NCBI GenBank assembly: GCA_947488305.1
Contig: CANKZM010000005.1
Location: 434,001 to 498,000, forward strand
Source of the DNA: an uncultured Roseobacter sp.
GTDB taxonomy: Bacteria > Pseudomonadota > Alphaproteobacteria > Rhodobacterales > Rhodobacteraceae
DNA length: 64,000 nt
Direction of reading: 5' to 3'
The translations under genes and the position numbers were made by a program. Of this stretch, positions 24,237 to 33,244 are shown piece after piece (within the stretch, counting starts at the first letter, position 1; each line of letters starts with the position of its first letter). Under the pieces are notes generated by a model that worked only from the letters and a program-made list of their open reading frames with translations, was not told the origin of the DNA and searched no databases.

Positions 24237-25544
24237 ATGGCTCGTGAATACCTGAAAAAAGCTGAAAAGACCGCAATGACGGATGCCAGTGATGTGCGTG
24301 AAACCGTACAGAACATCCTGAATGACATCGAAGCTGGCGGCGATGCTGCCGCCCTGCGATATGCCGAGAAATTCGACAACTACAAAGGCAACGTGATCCT
24401 GACCGAAGAAGAAATTGCGGCAGCTGGCGACAAGGTCAGCCAGAAACTGAAGGATGATATCGCGTTTGCGCATGACAACGTTCGTCGCTTTGCAGAGATT
24501 CAGAAATCCACAATGTCAGATGTCGAACTTGAGATTGTGCCCGGCCTGATCGCAGGTCAGAAAGCGATCCCGGTTCGGGCAGCGGGGTGCTATGTGCCCG
24601 GCGGCCGCTATAGTCACATCGCAAGTGCGATTATGACGGTTACGACGGCAAGAGTGGCCGGATGCCAGCACATCACCGCCTGTTCGCCGCCGCGCCCGGA
24701 CGTGGGGATCAACCCCGCGATCATCTATGCTGCAAATCTGTGTGGCGCCGACAAAATTCTGTCGATGGGTGGCGTACAGGGCGTAGCCTCAATGACCTTT
24801 GGCCTCTTTGGCCTGCCCCAGGCAGATATTCTGGTGGGTCCCGGCAACCAGTTCGTTGCAGAAGCCAAGCGCATTCTTTTCGGCCGGGTTGGTATCGACA
24901 TGATTGCTGGCCCCACGGACAGCTTGATCCTTGCAGATCGTTCCGCGGATCCTTTCATGGTTGCAACCGATCTGGTCAGCCAGGCGGAGCATGGGTACAA
25001 CTCTCCGGTCTGGCTCGTCACTGACACCCGCGAACTTGCAGAAAAAGTGATGGAGATGGTGCCGGGGCTTATCGCAGACCTGCCGGAACTGAACCGCACA
25101 AACGCCGAAGCCGCGTGGCGCGACTATGCGGAGGTAATTGTCTGCTCAGATCGCGAAGAGATGGCCTCCTGTTCGGATGACTATGCCCCGGAACACCTCA
25201 CGGTTCAGGCAGAGGATCTGGATTGGTGGCTGGAGCGACTTCAGTGTTACGGATCGCTTTTCCTTGGGGAAGAAACTACCGTTTCGTTCGGGGACAAAGC
25301 GTCAGGTACGAACCACGTCCTCCCAACATCGCGATCCGCTAAATACACCGGTGGTCTTTCGGTACACAAATACATGAAGATCGTCACATGGCAACGCTCT
25401 ACCCGGGAGGGTGCCAAGCCAGTCGCAGAAGCCACCGCGCGCATCTCGCGTCTGGAAGGGATGGAAGGCCACGCACGCGCAGCAGACGCACGGTTGCACA
25501 AGTATTTCCCAAAGGAAAACTTCGACCTTACTGCGGTAGACTGA
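24237..25544 (+). CDS. hpsN: Sulfopropanediol 3-dehydrogenase (DHPS dehydrogenase)
   Basis: 435 residues from ATG 24237, six bases after GGAGG; the open frame begins at 24126 inside the operator. It has the histidinol dehydrogenase fold with zinc ligands and catalytic residues kept: S-Q-A-E-H-G, A-P-E-H-L, G-D-K-A-S-G-T-N-H-V-L-P-T and E-G-H-A-R-A. HpsN oxidises (R)-2,3-dihydroxypropane-1-sulfonate to (R)-sulfolactate using two NAD+. Histidine genes are absent nearby and the following genes are DHPS genes, which separates it from HisD. Confidence 0.93.
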   Translation: MAREYLKKAEKTAMTDASDVRETVQNILNDIEAGGDAAALRYAEKFDNYKGNVILTEEEIAAAGDKVSQKLKDDIAFAHDNVRRFAEIQKSTMSDVELEIVPGLIAGQKAIPVRAAGCYVPGGRYSHIASAIMTVTTARVAGCQHITACSPPRPDVGINPAIIYAANLCGADKILSMGGVQGVASMTFGLFGLPQADILVGPGNQFVAEAKRILFGRVGIDMIAGPTDSLILADRSADPFMVATDLVSQAEHGYNSPVWLVTDTRELAEKVMEMVPGLIADLPELNRTNAEAAWRDYAEVIVCSDREEMASCSDDYAPEHLTVQAEDLDWWLERLQCYGSLFLGEETTVSFGDKASGTNHVLPTSRSAKYTGGLSVHKYMKIVTWQRSTREGAKPVAEATARISRLEGMEGHARAADARLHKYFPKENFDLTAVD

Positions 25545-25545
25545 A

Positions 25546-26301
25546 ATGATACCTGCGCTCTTTGACGTCTCCGGAAAAACCGCCTGCGTGACCGGCGCGA
25601 GCAGCGGGTTGGGCCGCCAGGCCGCCACGCTGTTGGCCGAGGCCGGGGCGCAGGTGATCGGTGTGGCCCGCAGGACCGAAGAGCTGAACGCATGGCGCGC
25701 GAACACAAGGGGAGACACGGAAAGCGTTGTAGCCGATCTCGGCGACCGAAAGGCGTTGAGGCAACTCGCAGAAGCGATCAAAGCGCCATTTGGACCAATT
25801 GATATTCTCGTGAATGCAGCCGGCATCAACACGCGCCAGCACGCAGACGATGTGACCGATGACGGATGGGACATTACGATGAACCTGAATCTGGCGGCAC
25901 CGTTTTTCCTCGCACAAGCTCTGGTGCCGGAAATGAAAGCTAAAGGCTGGGGTCGCATCGTAAATTTCGCATCTCTGCAGTCCCGCCGTGCATTTCCGGC
26001 GGGCATCAGCTACGGTGCTTCAAAGGGTGGAGTGGAACAGATGACCCGCGCCATGGCAGAAGCATGGTCAGAGACTGGCATCACGGCAAATGCGCTGGCA
26101 CCGGGGTTTTTTCGGACTGAATTGACCGGCCCGGTATTCGCGGATCCGGTTCTGGCTCAGCGCAATGCAGACCAAACCTGTTTGAAACGCAACGGTGAAC
26201 CCAGTGACCTTGACGGCCCGCTGATGTTCTTTTGCTCGCCTGCGTCTGATTACGTCACGGGGCAAACCCTGTTCGTCGATGGAGGTTTCACCGCGAAATG
26301 A
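25546..26301 (+). CDS. hpsO: Short-chain dehydrogenase, probable DHPS 2-dehydrogenase/racemising enzyme
   Basis: 251 residues of the classical SDR fold: T-G-A-S-S-G-L-G cofactor motif, N-A-A-G-I, catalytic serine in A-S-L-Q-S, and Y-G-A-S-K with the catalytic Tyr and Lys. It starts one base after the hpsN stop and overlaps the next gene by four bases. In hps clusters, two dehydrogenases named HpsO and HpsP interconvert the two DHPS enantiomers through a keto intermediate so that both reach HpsN. The symbol is assigned by context. Confidence 0.82.
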   Translation: MIPALFDVSGKTACVTGASSGLGRQAATLLAEAGAQVIGVARRTEELNAWRANTRGDTESVVADLGDRKALRQLAEAIKAPFGPIDILVNAAGINTRQHADDVTDDGWDITMNLNLAAPFFLAQALVPEMKAKGWGRIVNFASLQSRRAFPAGISYGASKGGVEQMTRAMAEAWSETGITANALAPGFFRTELTGPVFADPVLAQRNADQTCLKRNGEPSDLDGPLMFFCSPASDYVTGQTLFVDGGFTAK

Positions 26302-27305
26302 AGGCACTCGTTTATACTGGCGTTGAAGAACTCACCTACGAAAACCGCCCATTGCCAAAGCCCGTTGAGGGCGAACATCTGATCCGCATCATGGCATCGG
26401 GCATTTGCGGATCCGATATGCATGCATTTCTCGGACATGATCCGCGGCGCCCTGCCCCGCTGACACTTGGCCATGAAGCCGCCGGGATAATCGTTGGTGG
26501 ATCGGAAGACGGGCGCCGGGTTACGATCAATCCCTTAGTAGCTTGTCAGACCTGTCGCGATTGCAGGCAGGGTCGCGAGAACATCTGCGCCAATCGCCAG
26601 ATCATTTCGATGCCGCCCCGTGAAGGCGCCTTTGCTGACTTCGTATCTATGCCGGACCGCAATCTGGTGACAGTGCCGGATCACGTAGACCTCAAGAAAG
26701 CGGCACTCGCCGAGCCCATTGCCTGCGGTTGGCACGGTGTTCGGCTGGCCCGGTCGGTCCTGGGAGGCTCTCTCGCCGGCAAGAAGTGTGCTGTCATCGG
26801 TGGCGGCGCGATCGGCGTTGGCGCAGCACTCTCTCTTCGCGCGCAGGGCGCCTCGGACATTACATTGATAGAGCCCAACGAAATTCGCCGTGATGCGCTT
26901 TCGCGCGAAAGCGGGTTTGAGGTCTGCGGCCCAGCTGACGACAATTTCCCTGCCGATGGCAGCGTGGATTGTGTGGTCGATGGCGTTGGATACTCTGCGA
27001 CCCGCGCCACTGCGAGCAAGCTCGCTCGGTCTGGTGGCGTCATCACTCATATCGGTTTGGGCGAAGCCACCGGCGGGCTGGATATTCGTCGCATGACCTT
27101 GCAGGAGATCACGTTTATCGGAACTTACACCTATACGGCACAGGATTTCATAGAGACCGCAAACGCAATTTTTGATGGCAGTCTCGGTGCATTGGACTGG
27201 ATCGAAACCCGTGCTCTCGCGGATGGCCAGTCTGCGTTTTCCGACATCCGTGCCGGTCGTGTCGCCGCTCCGAAAATCGTTCTGCTTCCCGAACACGCGC
27301 ACTAA
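26298..27305 (+). CDS. hpsP: Zinc-dependent alcohol dehydrogenase, probable DHPS 2-dehydrogenase
   Basis: 335 residues of the medium-chain dehydrogenase family. The catalytic zinc site has G-I-C-G-S-D-M-H and G-H-E-A-A-G; the structural zinc lobe has C-Q-T-C-R-D-C and a fourth Cys in E-N-I-C; the cofactor motif is G-G-G-A-I-G. It overlaps the SDR gene by four bases. As partner of the SDR it would oxidise or reduce carbon 2 of DHPS. The exact division of labour between the two is not visible. Confidence 0.82.
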   Translation: MKALVYTGVEELTYENRPLPKPVEGEHLIRIMASGICGSDMHAFLGHDPRRPAPLTLGHEAAGIIVGGSEDGRRVTINPLVACQTCRDCRQGRENICANRQIISMPPREGAFADFVSMPDRNLVTVPDHVDLKKAALAEPIACGWHGVRLARSVLGGSLAGKKCAVIGGGAIGVGAALSLRAQGASDITLIEPNEIRRDALSRESGFEVCGPADDNFPADGSVDCVVDGVGYSATRATASKLARSGGVITHIGLGEATGGLDIRRMTLQEITFIGTYTYTAQDFIETANAIFDGSLGALDWIETRALADGQSAFSDIRAGRVAAPKIVLLPEHAH

Positions 27306-27336
27306 TCCCGAATTTCCGCAATCGAAAGGATCATCC

Positions 27337-27741
27337 ATGTATAAGAAGATCATCGTAGCCCTCGCCCTGGATCACGGTATCAGTGAAACAGCCCTGGCAA
27401 AGGCGAAACTCCTGCTTGATCCTGGTGGCGAGGTAATCGCCCTGCACGTCTACGAAGCACCTGCGGGGATGGCAGGCGCCTATATCTCAGAAGATGATCT
27501 GCAACGCGCACGCCGGACAGCACAACAAAGACTGGAAGAGCGCATCAGAGACGTCCCTGGCGCTCGCGCAGAGTTGGTCAATGGGCATTCTGGTCGGGAA
27601 ATCGCCGAGTTTGCTCGAAATATAAATGCCGACTGCATCATCATGGGATCGCATAAACCCGGGTTGAGCGACTACTTCCTGGGCTCGACTGCTGCCCGCG
27701 TCGTGCGCCATGCACCTTGCTCGGTCGTCGTCTTACGATAA
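27337..27741 (+). CDS. Universal stress protein (UspA family)
   Basis: 134 residues from ATG 27337 (GAAAGGA upstream). UspA fold with the ATP-binding pattern G-S-H-K-P-G then S-T-A-A-R-V-V-R-H-A-P-C-S-V-V-V at the end. It lies inside the DHPS operon between the dehydrogenases and comDE; UspA genes are often found among roseobacter organosulfonate and transporter genes, but a specific role is unknown. Confidence 0.9.
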   Translation: MYKKIIVALALDHGISETALAKAKLLLDPGGEVIALHVYEAPAGMAGAYISEDDLQRARRTAQQRLEERIRDVPGARAELVNGHSGREIAEFARNINADCIIMGSHKPGLSDYFLGSTAARVVRHAPCSVVVLR

Positions 27742-27786
27742 ATATTACAAAACAACTACTTAACCCTATTCGAGGAGAATACACTG

Positions 27787-28293
27787 GTGTCCATCAGTTC
27801 TAAAATCGTGGACGATTTTGTCGCACAGGGCGTCAATTTCATCACCACAGTGCCCTGCAAACAGCTCGCAGGTGTCATCGACGAAGTCGAGGAAAGGCCG
27901 GAAATCCATCACATTCCGTCCAACAAAGAAGATGAAGGCATGGGCCTATGTGCCGGTGCATTCATGGGCGGCAAAAAACCCGCCATCATCATGCAGAATA
28001 CAGCGATCGGCGTTACCATAAATACGCTGGCCACTCTGACGCAATACTACCGCATGCCGCTACCGATGTTGATCTCCTATCGTGGGGAGCTGCGCGAACC
28101 GGTGGCGTGTCAGGTTGAGATGGCAGTGCACACCAAGGCGCTGCTCAACCAGATGCTGATCCCGACATTCCACTTTCACAAGGAAGCGGATGCAGCTGAA
28201 CTGCCCGAGATCCTGAAATACACCTTCATGTGCAACAAACCTGTGGCCATCCTGACCGATGCGTCCTTCTGGGGAGGCTATGGCGACCAATGA
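27787..28293 (+). CDS. comD: Sulfopyruvate decarboxylase, alpha subunit
   Basis: 168 residues from GTG 27787 behind a GAGGAG site. It is the pyrimidine-binding half of a thiamine diphosphate enzyme, with F-I-T-T-V-P-C-K-Q-L at the start, the conserved glutamate in N-K-E-D-E-G, and Q-N-T-A-I-G. With ComE it decarboxylates 3-sulfopyruvate to sulfoacetaldehyde. The stop overlaps the comE start. Phosphonopyruvate decarboxylase is the closest alternative, but the neighbours favour sulfopyruvate. Confidence 0.9.
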   Translation: MSISSKIVDDFVAQGVNFITTVPCKQLAGVIDEVEERPEIHHIPSNKEDEGMGLCAGAFMGGKKPAIIMQNTAIGVTINTLATLTQYYRMPLPMLISYRGELREPVACQVEMAVHTKALLNQMLIPTFHFHKEADAAELPEILKYTFMCNKPVAILTDASFWGGYGDQ

Positions 28294-28844
28294 TCCGTTC
28301 CGAAATCCTGCGTGAAATTGCGCCGATCCTCCGGGATCACCTCGTTGTCTGCAACATTGGCCTCCCAAGCCAGGAATTGCATATGATCGACGACCAACCC
28401 ACCAACTTTTACATGTTGGGCACGATGGGTTTGTCTTCGTCAATCGGTCTTGGAATGGCCCTGGCTCAGGACAAAACCGTGATTTCCATTGATGGCGACG
28501 GTTCCGTGCTGACCAACTTGGGCACCCTTCCCACCATCGCCAACAACGTCACGGACAACTATATCCTGATGATCATCGACAACGGATCTTATGGTTCCAC
28601 AGGCGATCAGCCGACCTATGCCGGCAAAAAAACCAAGCTTGAAGCGGTGGCAGCGGCGTGCGGTTGCGAGAACGTCGTGACCTGCAAGGACGTGGATACC
28701 GGCAAAGTGCTGCAAGCGGCAATCGACAGCAAGAAGATGACTGTGATCGTTGTGAAATGCGACAGCGGCAACATTAAACTGCCGGTAATCACCATGGATC
28801 CTGTTGTTATTCGGGATCGATTCATGAAAGCAGTTCAGGCCTGA
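28290..28844 (+). CDS. comE: Sulfopyruvate decarboxylase, beta subunit
   Basis: 184 residues from ATG 28290 (ATGA overlap with comD). It is the cofactor-binding half: the thiamine diphosphate motif begins D-G-D-G-S and ends with N-N-V-x-x-N-Y, and M-G-L-S-S-S-I-G-L-G-M-A precedes it. Forms the ComDE complex in the cytoplasm. Its product sulfoacetaldehyde is normally split by sulfoacetaldehyde acetyltransferase (Xsc), which is not in the window. Confidence 0.92.
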   Translation: MIRSEILREIAPILRDHLVVCNIGLPSQELHMIDDQPTNFYMLGTMGLSSSIGLGMALAQDKTVISIDGDGSVLTNLGTLPTIANNVTDNYILMIIDNGSYGSTGDQPTYAGKKTKLEAVAAACGCENVVTCKDVDTGKVLQAAIDSKKMTVIVVKCDSGNIKLPVITMDPVVIRDRFMKAVQA

Positions 28845-28848
28845 TCCG

Positions 28849-29961
28849 ATGGGAGGAGCGAGCGCCATCCATAGCTATGACGACGCAAGGCGGATTGCCC
28901 GACGTCGTCTGCCCTGGATGGTGTTCGATTACATCGATGGGGCGGCAGGAAACGGCGTGGCCGAGGCCCGCAATCTTGCCGCCCTGCGCGACATAGAATT
29001 GCAACCGCGCGTTCTGGTGAACGTGTCCGACCGTGACCTTTGTGTCGAGGTTTTTGAGCATTCCGGCAAGGTACCTTTTGGCATCAGCCCGATGGGGATG
29101 TGCAACCTGTCCGGCCCCGGTGCTGACGTGATGCTGGCCCGCATCGCAGCAAAACATCAGGTACCCATTGGCGTCTCGACCGTTGCCTCCACGTCTTTGG
29201 AGACCATGATCGAAGAAGCCGAAGGTCATGCATGGTTCCAGCTTTACTTCAGTGGCGATGGCAGTGGCACGTCCAAACTGGTCGAGCGGGCAAAAGCGGC
29301 GGGATACAAGACATTGATCATGACGCTGGATGTCCCGGAAGTGGGTCGACGCCCCCGGGAACTCCGGCGTGGGTTCAAAATGCCGTTTCGGGTTGGTCCC
29401 ATGCAGTTTATCGATTTTGCGCTTCACCCCCGCTGGTCTCTCTCCAGCCTCGTGGCGGGCGCGCCAGATTTGGCAAATTTTCAGACGCCTGGGTTCACAT
29501 TCGATCGCACAGAAAGCCGCGCCGCTGCAGACTGGGACTTCCTTAAACGCCTGCGCGACGATTGGGACGGTAACCTGGTTGCGAAAGGGGTCACCGATGT
29601 GGGTGACGCTCTAAAACTCCGTGAAGCCGGGGTGGATGCAATTCAGGTCTCGACGCACGGCGGCAGACAGTTGGATTGTGCTCCGGCCCCAATTCTGGCG
29701 CTCAAGCGTATCCGTGATGCCATCGGACCCGATTACCCTCTGTTCTACGATACCGGACTAAGGTCAGGCGAAGACGTTGTAAAAGCTTATCAAATGGGGG
29801 CGAGTTTCGTCTTTTTCGGCCGGGCCATGCAATTCGCGATTGCCGCTGGCGGGCGTGACGGGCTCGCGCAACTCTGGTCTCTTTTGGCAGAAGAGACCAG
29901 CTTGACGCTGGCCCAACTGGGTCTCACCGCGATGCCGAGGCATTTCCGTCTCAGCGAATGA
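28849..29961 (+). CDS. FMN-dependent 2-hydroxyacid oxidase/dehydrogenase, candidate sulfolactate oxidase
   Basis: 370 residues of the glycolate oxidase/L-lactate dehydrogenase family. All expected catalytic residues are kept: Tyr28 (F-D-Y), Tyr133 (F-Q-L-Y), Asp161, Lys246 (A-K-G-V), His270 and Arg273 (S-T-H-G-G-R-Q). It starts four bases after comE. HpsN makes (R)-sulfolactate, and sulfur raises the CIP priority so that (R)-sulfolactate has the L arrangement this family uses; oxidation would give sulfopyruvate, the ComDE substrate. The substrate is therefore inferred from the operon. No SlcC/ComC-type dehydrogenase is present. Confidence 0.9.
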   Translation: MGGASAIHSYDDARRIARRRLPWMVFDYIDGAAGNGVAEARNLAALRDIELQPRVLVNVSDRDLCVEVFEHSGKVPFGISPMGMCNLSGPGADVMLARIAAKHQVPIGVSTVASTSLETMIEEAEGHAWFQLYFSGDGSGTSKLVERAKAAGYKTLIMTLDVPEVGRRPRELRRGFKMPFRVGPMQFIDFALHPRWSLSSLVAGAPDLANFQTPGFTFDRTESRAAADWDFLKRLRDDWDGNLVAKGVTDVGDALKLREAGVDAIQVSTHGGRQLDCAPAPILALKRIRDAIGPDYPLFYDTGLRSGEDVVKAYQMGASFVFFGRAMQFAIAAGGRDGLAQLWSLLAEETSLTLAQLGLTAMPRHFRLSE

Positions 29962-30631
29962 TTCCCGCGATCCGCTTGGCAATCTCGCGCGTGGCCTTTG
30001 GCGACGGATGGATCATGTCAAACCCATGGTATGATCTGTCGCCATAGGGCACCATATCCGCCAGAGAAACAAAATAGACGCCCGAGTCCTTCTGAGCCAT
30101 TGCTGTCAATCTGCGCTCAAACTCGTCCCCTTCGTTCCTGCAATGCTCGATCAATGACCCGACTCCGGGACTGCGCAGGTAGCCCAGGTAGATAACCTTT
30201 GCGCCCGAGTCTCGAATTTTCCTCACCAAAGCGGGCACGCTGCCCTGCTTACCATCCGGGCTGACCATACGGGTCATTTTGCGGTCACAAGCGCTACACC
30301 CACATCCAAACCACAGGTCATTCCCGCCACCATTCATGATGACCCAGTCCCAGGCACCAGGTCGGTACTGTTGCGAGATGTTCATCCCCAACGCCCCGCT
30401 TACGGGTAGGTGATAAAAAATGCGGGCACCGACAACCGAACGGTCGATCACAGGTTCTCCCAAGATGGATTCGACATTGTCGGAAACTGTTGCGCGGGAA
30501 CCTGCGTTCCACGCCATCATACTATCCCCCATCGCCAGAATTCTGGCGCTATTGTCACGGGGCACGGCCTCCGTACATCCTGAAATGAGAGTAAGTCCAA
30601 GGAAAATAAGCACAAACACCCTGCGCACCAT
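29951..30631 (-). CDS. SGNH/GDSL-family lipoprotein hydrolase
   Basis: 226 residues with a lipoprotein signal (L-I-S-G-C lipobox near residue 19). Block I is M-G-D-S-M, block III is G-G-G-N-D, and the catalytic Asp-His are in D-M-I-H-P-S, so an esterase or carbohydrate esterase of the SGNH class is well supported. An unusual insert G-C-G-C-S-A-C-D with three cysteines follows block III. The 3' end overlaps the convergent oxidase gene by 11 bases. Likely anchored in a membrane facing the periplasm. Confidence 0.85.
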   Translation of the reverse strand: MVRRVFVLIFLGLTLISGCTEAVPRDNSARILAMGDSMMAWNAGSRATVSDNVESILGEPVIDRSVVGARIFYHLPVSGALGMNISQQYRPGAWDWVIMNGGGNDLWFGCGCSACDRKMTRMVSPDGKQGSVPALVRKIRDSGAKVIYLGYLRSPGVGSLIEHCRNEGDEFERRLTAMAQKDSGVYFVSLADMVPYGDRSYHGFDMIHPSPKATREIAKRIAGIIR

Positions 30632-30860
30632 TTACCATACCTCCAGAAAGTCATCTTTAAAAACCGGGCGATGCAAAATAACTACGGAAAGACCGCTAAA
30701 TAGACGTTAACGAATTGCCAGAAAGGCCAGTGTGGTGCGGGTCCTCTTCTGAACAGACGATTCATTGATCTCGCCAGTAACGTCGACGTCTGCATGCCTT
30801 GCAATGCGCTACGCCATCTACAACTTCGACGTGTATGACAAGTTCTGAGACCCATTCCAA

Positions 30861-30874
30861 TTGATCTATGTCAA
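30861..30874 (+). promoter_or_regulatory. FNR/FnrL-type box upstream of bchE
   Basis: TTGATCTATGTCAA fits the alphaproteobacterial Crp/Fnr consensus TTGAY-N4-RTCAA on both halves. It ends 56 bases before the bchE start and overlaps the first PpsR-type site, so activation by FnrL at low oxygen and repression by PpsR could compete. Confidence 0.75.
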
Positions 30875-30911
30875 TTAAACTTGACACATTTTATGTCAGA
30901 TTAAATTGACA
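30869..30911 (+). promoter_or_regulatory. Two PpsR/CrtJ-type sites upstream of bchE
   Basis: TGTCAATTAAACTTGACA (30869-30886) and TGTCAGATTAAATTGACA (30894-30911) both match TGT-N12-ACA, the recognition motif of the photosynthesis repressor PpsR/CrtJ, spaced 25 bases apart. Two sites in tandem are usual for PpsR-controlled promoters. The second ends 20 bases before the bchE start codon. Confidence 0.8.
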
Positions 30912-30930
30912 TAACGTGCTGGAGGTCACC

Positions 30931-32595
30931 ATGCGGATTCTATTTGTTCACCCAAATTATCGTTCAGGTGGCGCAGAAATCGCAGGAACCTGGCCGCCTG
31001 CCTGGGTCGCATATCTGACCGGACACCTCCGTCAAACCGGATTTGAGGATGTCCACTTTATAGATGCCATGACCGATAATCTCTCGGATGCAGATCTTGC
31101 GCAGCACATGGAAAGCCTGAAACCAGATGTCGTGGGTGTTACGGCGATCACGCCATCCATCTATCGTGCCGAAGACGTGCTCAAAATTGCGCGGGATGTA
31201 GTTCCAGACGCGGTACGTGTCATGGGCGGCGTTCATGCGACATTCATGTATAAACAGGTACTTACAGAAGCCCCTTGGATCGATGTGATTGTGCGCGGAG
31301 AGGGCGAAGAAATCTGCTCGGAACTTATGCTGGCGATAAATGACCGCCGCTTTCCGGCGGAACGGCACAGTATAAACGGCCTCGCTTTTATCGATGGCGA
31401 AAAGATCGTTGCGACGCAGGCTGCCTCCACCGTCAAAGACCTCAGCAAGATCAAACCGGACTGGTCCGTTCTGGAATGGTCGAAGTATATCTACATCCCG
31501 CTGGGCACACGTGTCGCCATCCCGAACCTTGCGCGGGGTTGCCCATTCACCTGCTCATTCTGCAGCCAATGGAAGTTCTGGCGTGACTACCGCGTGCGCG
31601 ACCCCAAAGACGTGGTCGACGAAATAGAGGATCTGGTGGACAACCACGGCGTTGGATTTTTCATCCTCGCTGACGAAGAGCCCACCATCAACAAGAAGAA
31701 ATTCGTGGCCTTCTGCAAGGAGCTTATCGATCGTGGCCTGCCCAAACGGGTTAAATGGGGCATCAATACCCGCGTCACCGACATCTATCGCGACAAGGAT
31801 TTGTTGAAGTTCTATCGCGAGGCCGGGCTGGTGCACGTATCCTTGGGCACGGAAGCTGCGGCTCAGATGAAGCTGGACACCTTCAACAAGGAAACCAAAG
31901 TCGAAGAAAACAAGGAAGCCATAAGGCTCCTCCGGCAAGCCGATATTCTGGTCGAAGCACAATTCATAGTAGGGCTCGATAATGAAACGCCCGAGACCCT
32001 CGAAGAGACTTACCGCATGGCCTGGGATTGGCAGCCCGATCTGGCGAACTGGTCGATGTATACGCCCTGGCCTTTCACGCCGTTGTTTCAGGAACTCAAG
32101 GATCAGGTCGAGGTTTTCGACTTCAGCCGGTACAACTTTGTGACGCCGATCATGAAGCCCGCAAAAATGGAGCGGGGCGAGTTGCTAGATGGTGTGATGA
32201 ACAATTACCGGCGCTTTTATATGAAAAAAGCTCTGTTCCACTACCCATGGCGCGGCACCGGGTTCCGGCGGCGCTATCTGCTGGGTTGTCTCTTTGCCTT
32301 CCTCAAGGCGGGAGTGGGGCGGACGTTCTATGATCTTGGCAAGGTTGGCTACACCGGCCCGCAATCGAAAAACAAACTGGATTTCCACTTCGACGAGACA
32401 CGCACGATCGCCGAAGCGCAGATGGAGGATTGGGAGGCTTCAGCAGATAAGGCCGCACGGGCCGCTGAAAGACGCGAAGCATTGCGCGCTCAGGGCAAGG
32501 AACGCGCCCAAGCTCGCAGCCAGACCTTCAAGATGCCCAATGGTGCCGAGGTGAAGGCCTGTGGGGGCGGCAACCAACAGATGGAAGATGTCTAG
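30931..32595 (+). CDS. bchE: Anaerobic Mg-protoporphyrin IX monomethyl ester cyclase
   Basis: 554 residues from ATG 30931, five bases after GGAGG (a GTG at 30916 is less likely). N-terminal B12-binding domain (about 1-140) starting [10 protein letters not shown]; radical SAM domain with Cys204, Cys208 and Cys211 in C-P-F-T-C-S-F-C. It closes the fifth (E) ring of bacteriochlorophyll without oxygen, taking oxygen from water. The promoter carries FNR- and PpsR-type sites. No other photosynthesis genes except bchJ are nearby, so this is a separate locus from any main gene cluster. The last 70 residues are charged and variable. Confidence 0.96.
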   Translation: MRILFVHPNYRSGGAEIAGTWPPAWVAYLTGHLRQTGFEDVHFIDAMTDNLSDADLAQHMESLKPDVVGVTAITPSIYRAEDVLKIARDVVPDAVRVMGGVHATFMYKQVLTEAPWIDVIVRGEGEEICSELMLAINDRRFPAERHSINGLAFIDGEKIVATQAASTVKDLSKIKPDWSVLEWSKYIYIPLGTRVAIPNLARGCPFTCSFCSQWKFWRDYRVRDPKDVVDEIEDLVDNHGVGFFILADEEPTINKKKFVAFCKELIDRGLPKRVKWGINTRVTDIYRDKDLLKFYREAGLVHVSLGTEAAAQMKLDTFNKETKVEENKEAIRLLRQADILVEAQFIVGLDNETPETLEETYRMAWDWQPDLANWSMYTPWPFTPLFQELKDQVEVFDFSRYNFVTPIMKPAKMERGELLDGVMNNYRRFYMKKALFHYPWRGTGFRRRYLLGCLFAFLKAGVGRTFYDLGKVGYTGPQSKNKLDFHFDETRTIAEAQMEDWEASADKAARAAERREALRAQGKERAQARSQTFKMPNGAEVKACGGGNQQMEDV

Positions 32596-33211
32596 GGTTC
32601 CGTCAAAGACGGATGGCCTGATCGGGCCAAACGCGATCTTGCAGCTTTTGCCCATTCTGGACCGGTTAGGAGGTTCTGAAAGGCGGAAGCAAATACTAGC
32701 GCGGGCGGGAATATTCGATGTCCCGGACGGCACCAGCATGATCCCGGAAACCCAAGCCGCGCGGCTACATCGCCAAATGCGGATCGAAGAGCCCGAGATG
32801 GCGCCTGTCTTCGCCAGAGAGGCGGGCACAAGAACTGCGGATTATATTTTGCAAAATCGCATCCCTGCGCCCGCGCAATGGATGCTTAAAACATTGCCTG
32901 CCACGCCGGCGGCAATGCTGCTGGCTCGTGCGATTGCTAAAAATGCCTGGACATTTGTCGGTTCCGGCAAGCTCACGGTGGTAAATGCATGGGCTTTCTC
33001 GATCGAGAAGAACCCGCTCGTCACTGGCGAAACCAGCCATGTCTGCCTGTGCGACTGGCACACCGGTGTATTCTCCCGCCTGTATCAGGTCTTGGTGTGC
33101 CCTTCGGCAACATGTCACGAAGTACGGTGCTGCGCGCAATCCACCGATGGCTCATGTCATTTTGAAATTACCCGGCGGTCTTCATTTGAGACACAAGCAA
33201 ATCTGAGTTGA
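32588..33211 (+). CDS. bchJ: BchJ: bacteriochlorophyll-associated 4-vinyl reductase-domain protein
   Basis: 207 residues from ATG 32588, overlapping the bchE stop by eight bases. It carries the V4R domain (C-terminal half, with V-C-L-C-D-W-H and the cysteine set [12 protein letters not shown]). BchJ was first called the 4-vinyl reductase but is now regarded as an auxiliary factor, the reductase being BciA/BciB, and may handle Mg-protoporphyrin intermediates. Pairing with bchE is typical of Rhodobacter relatives. Confidence 0.9.
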   Translation: MSRVPSKTDGLIGPNAILQLLPILDRLGGSERRKQILARAGIFDVPDGTSMIPETQAARLHRQMRIEEPEMAPVFAREAGTRTADYILQNRIPAPAQWMLKTLPATPAAMLLARAIAKNAWTFVGSGKLTVVNAWAFSIEKNPLVTGETSHVCLCDWHTGVFSRLYQVLVCPSATCHEVRCCAQSTDGSCHFEITRRSSFETQANLS

Positions 33212-33244
33212 GGACCGCAGCGCTGCCAAAAAGATCTGTGCAGC

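Noticed and set aside
25302-26006. A 234-codon minus-strand frame opposite hpsN and the SDR gene.
   Set aside because: Antisense to two confidently identified enzymes and without a supporting ribosome binding site.
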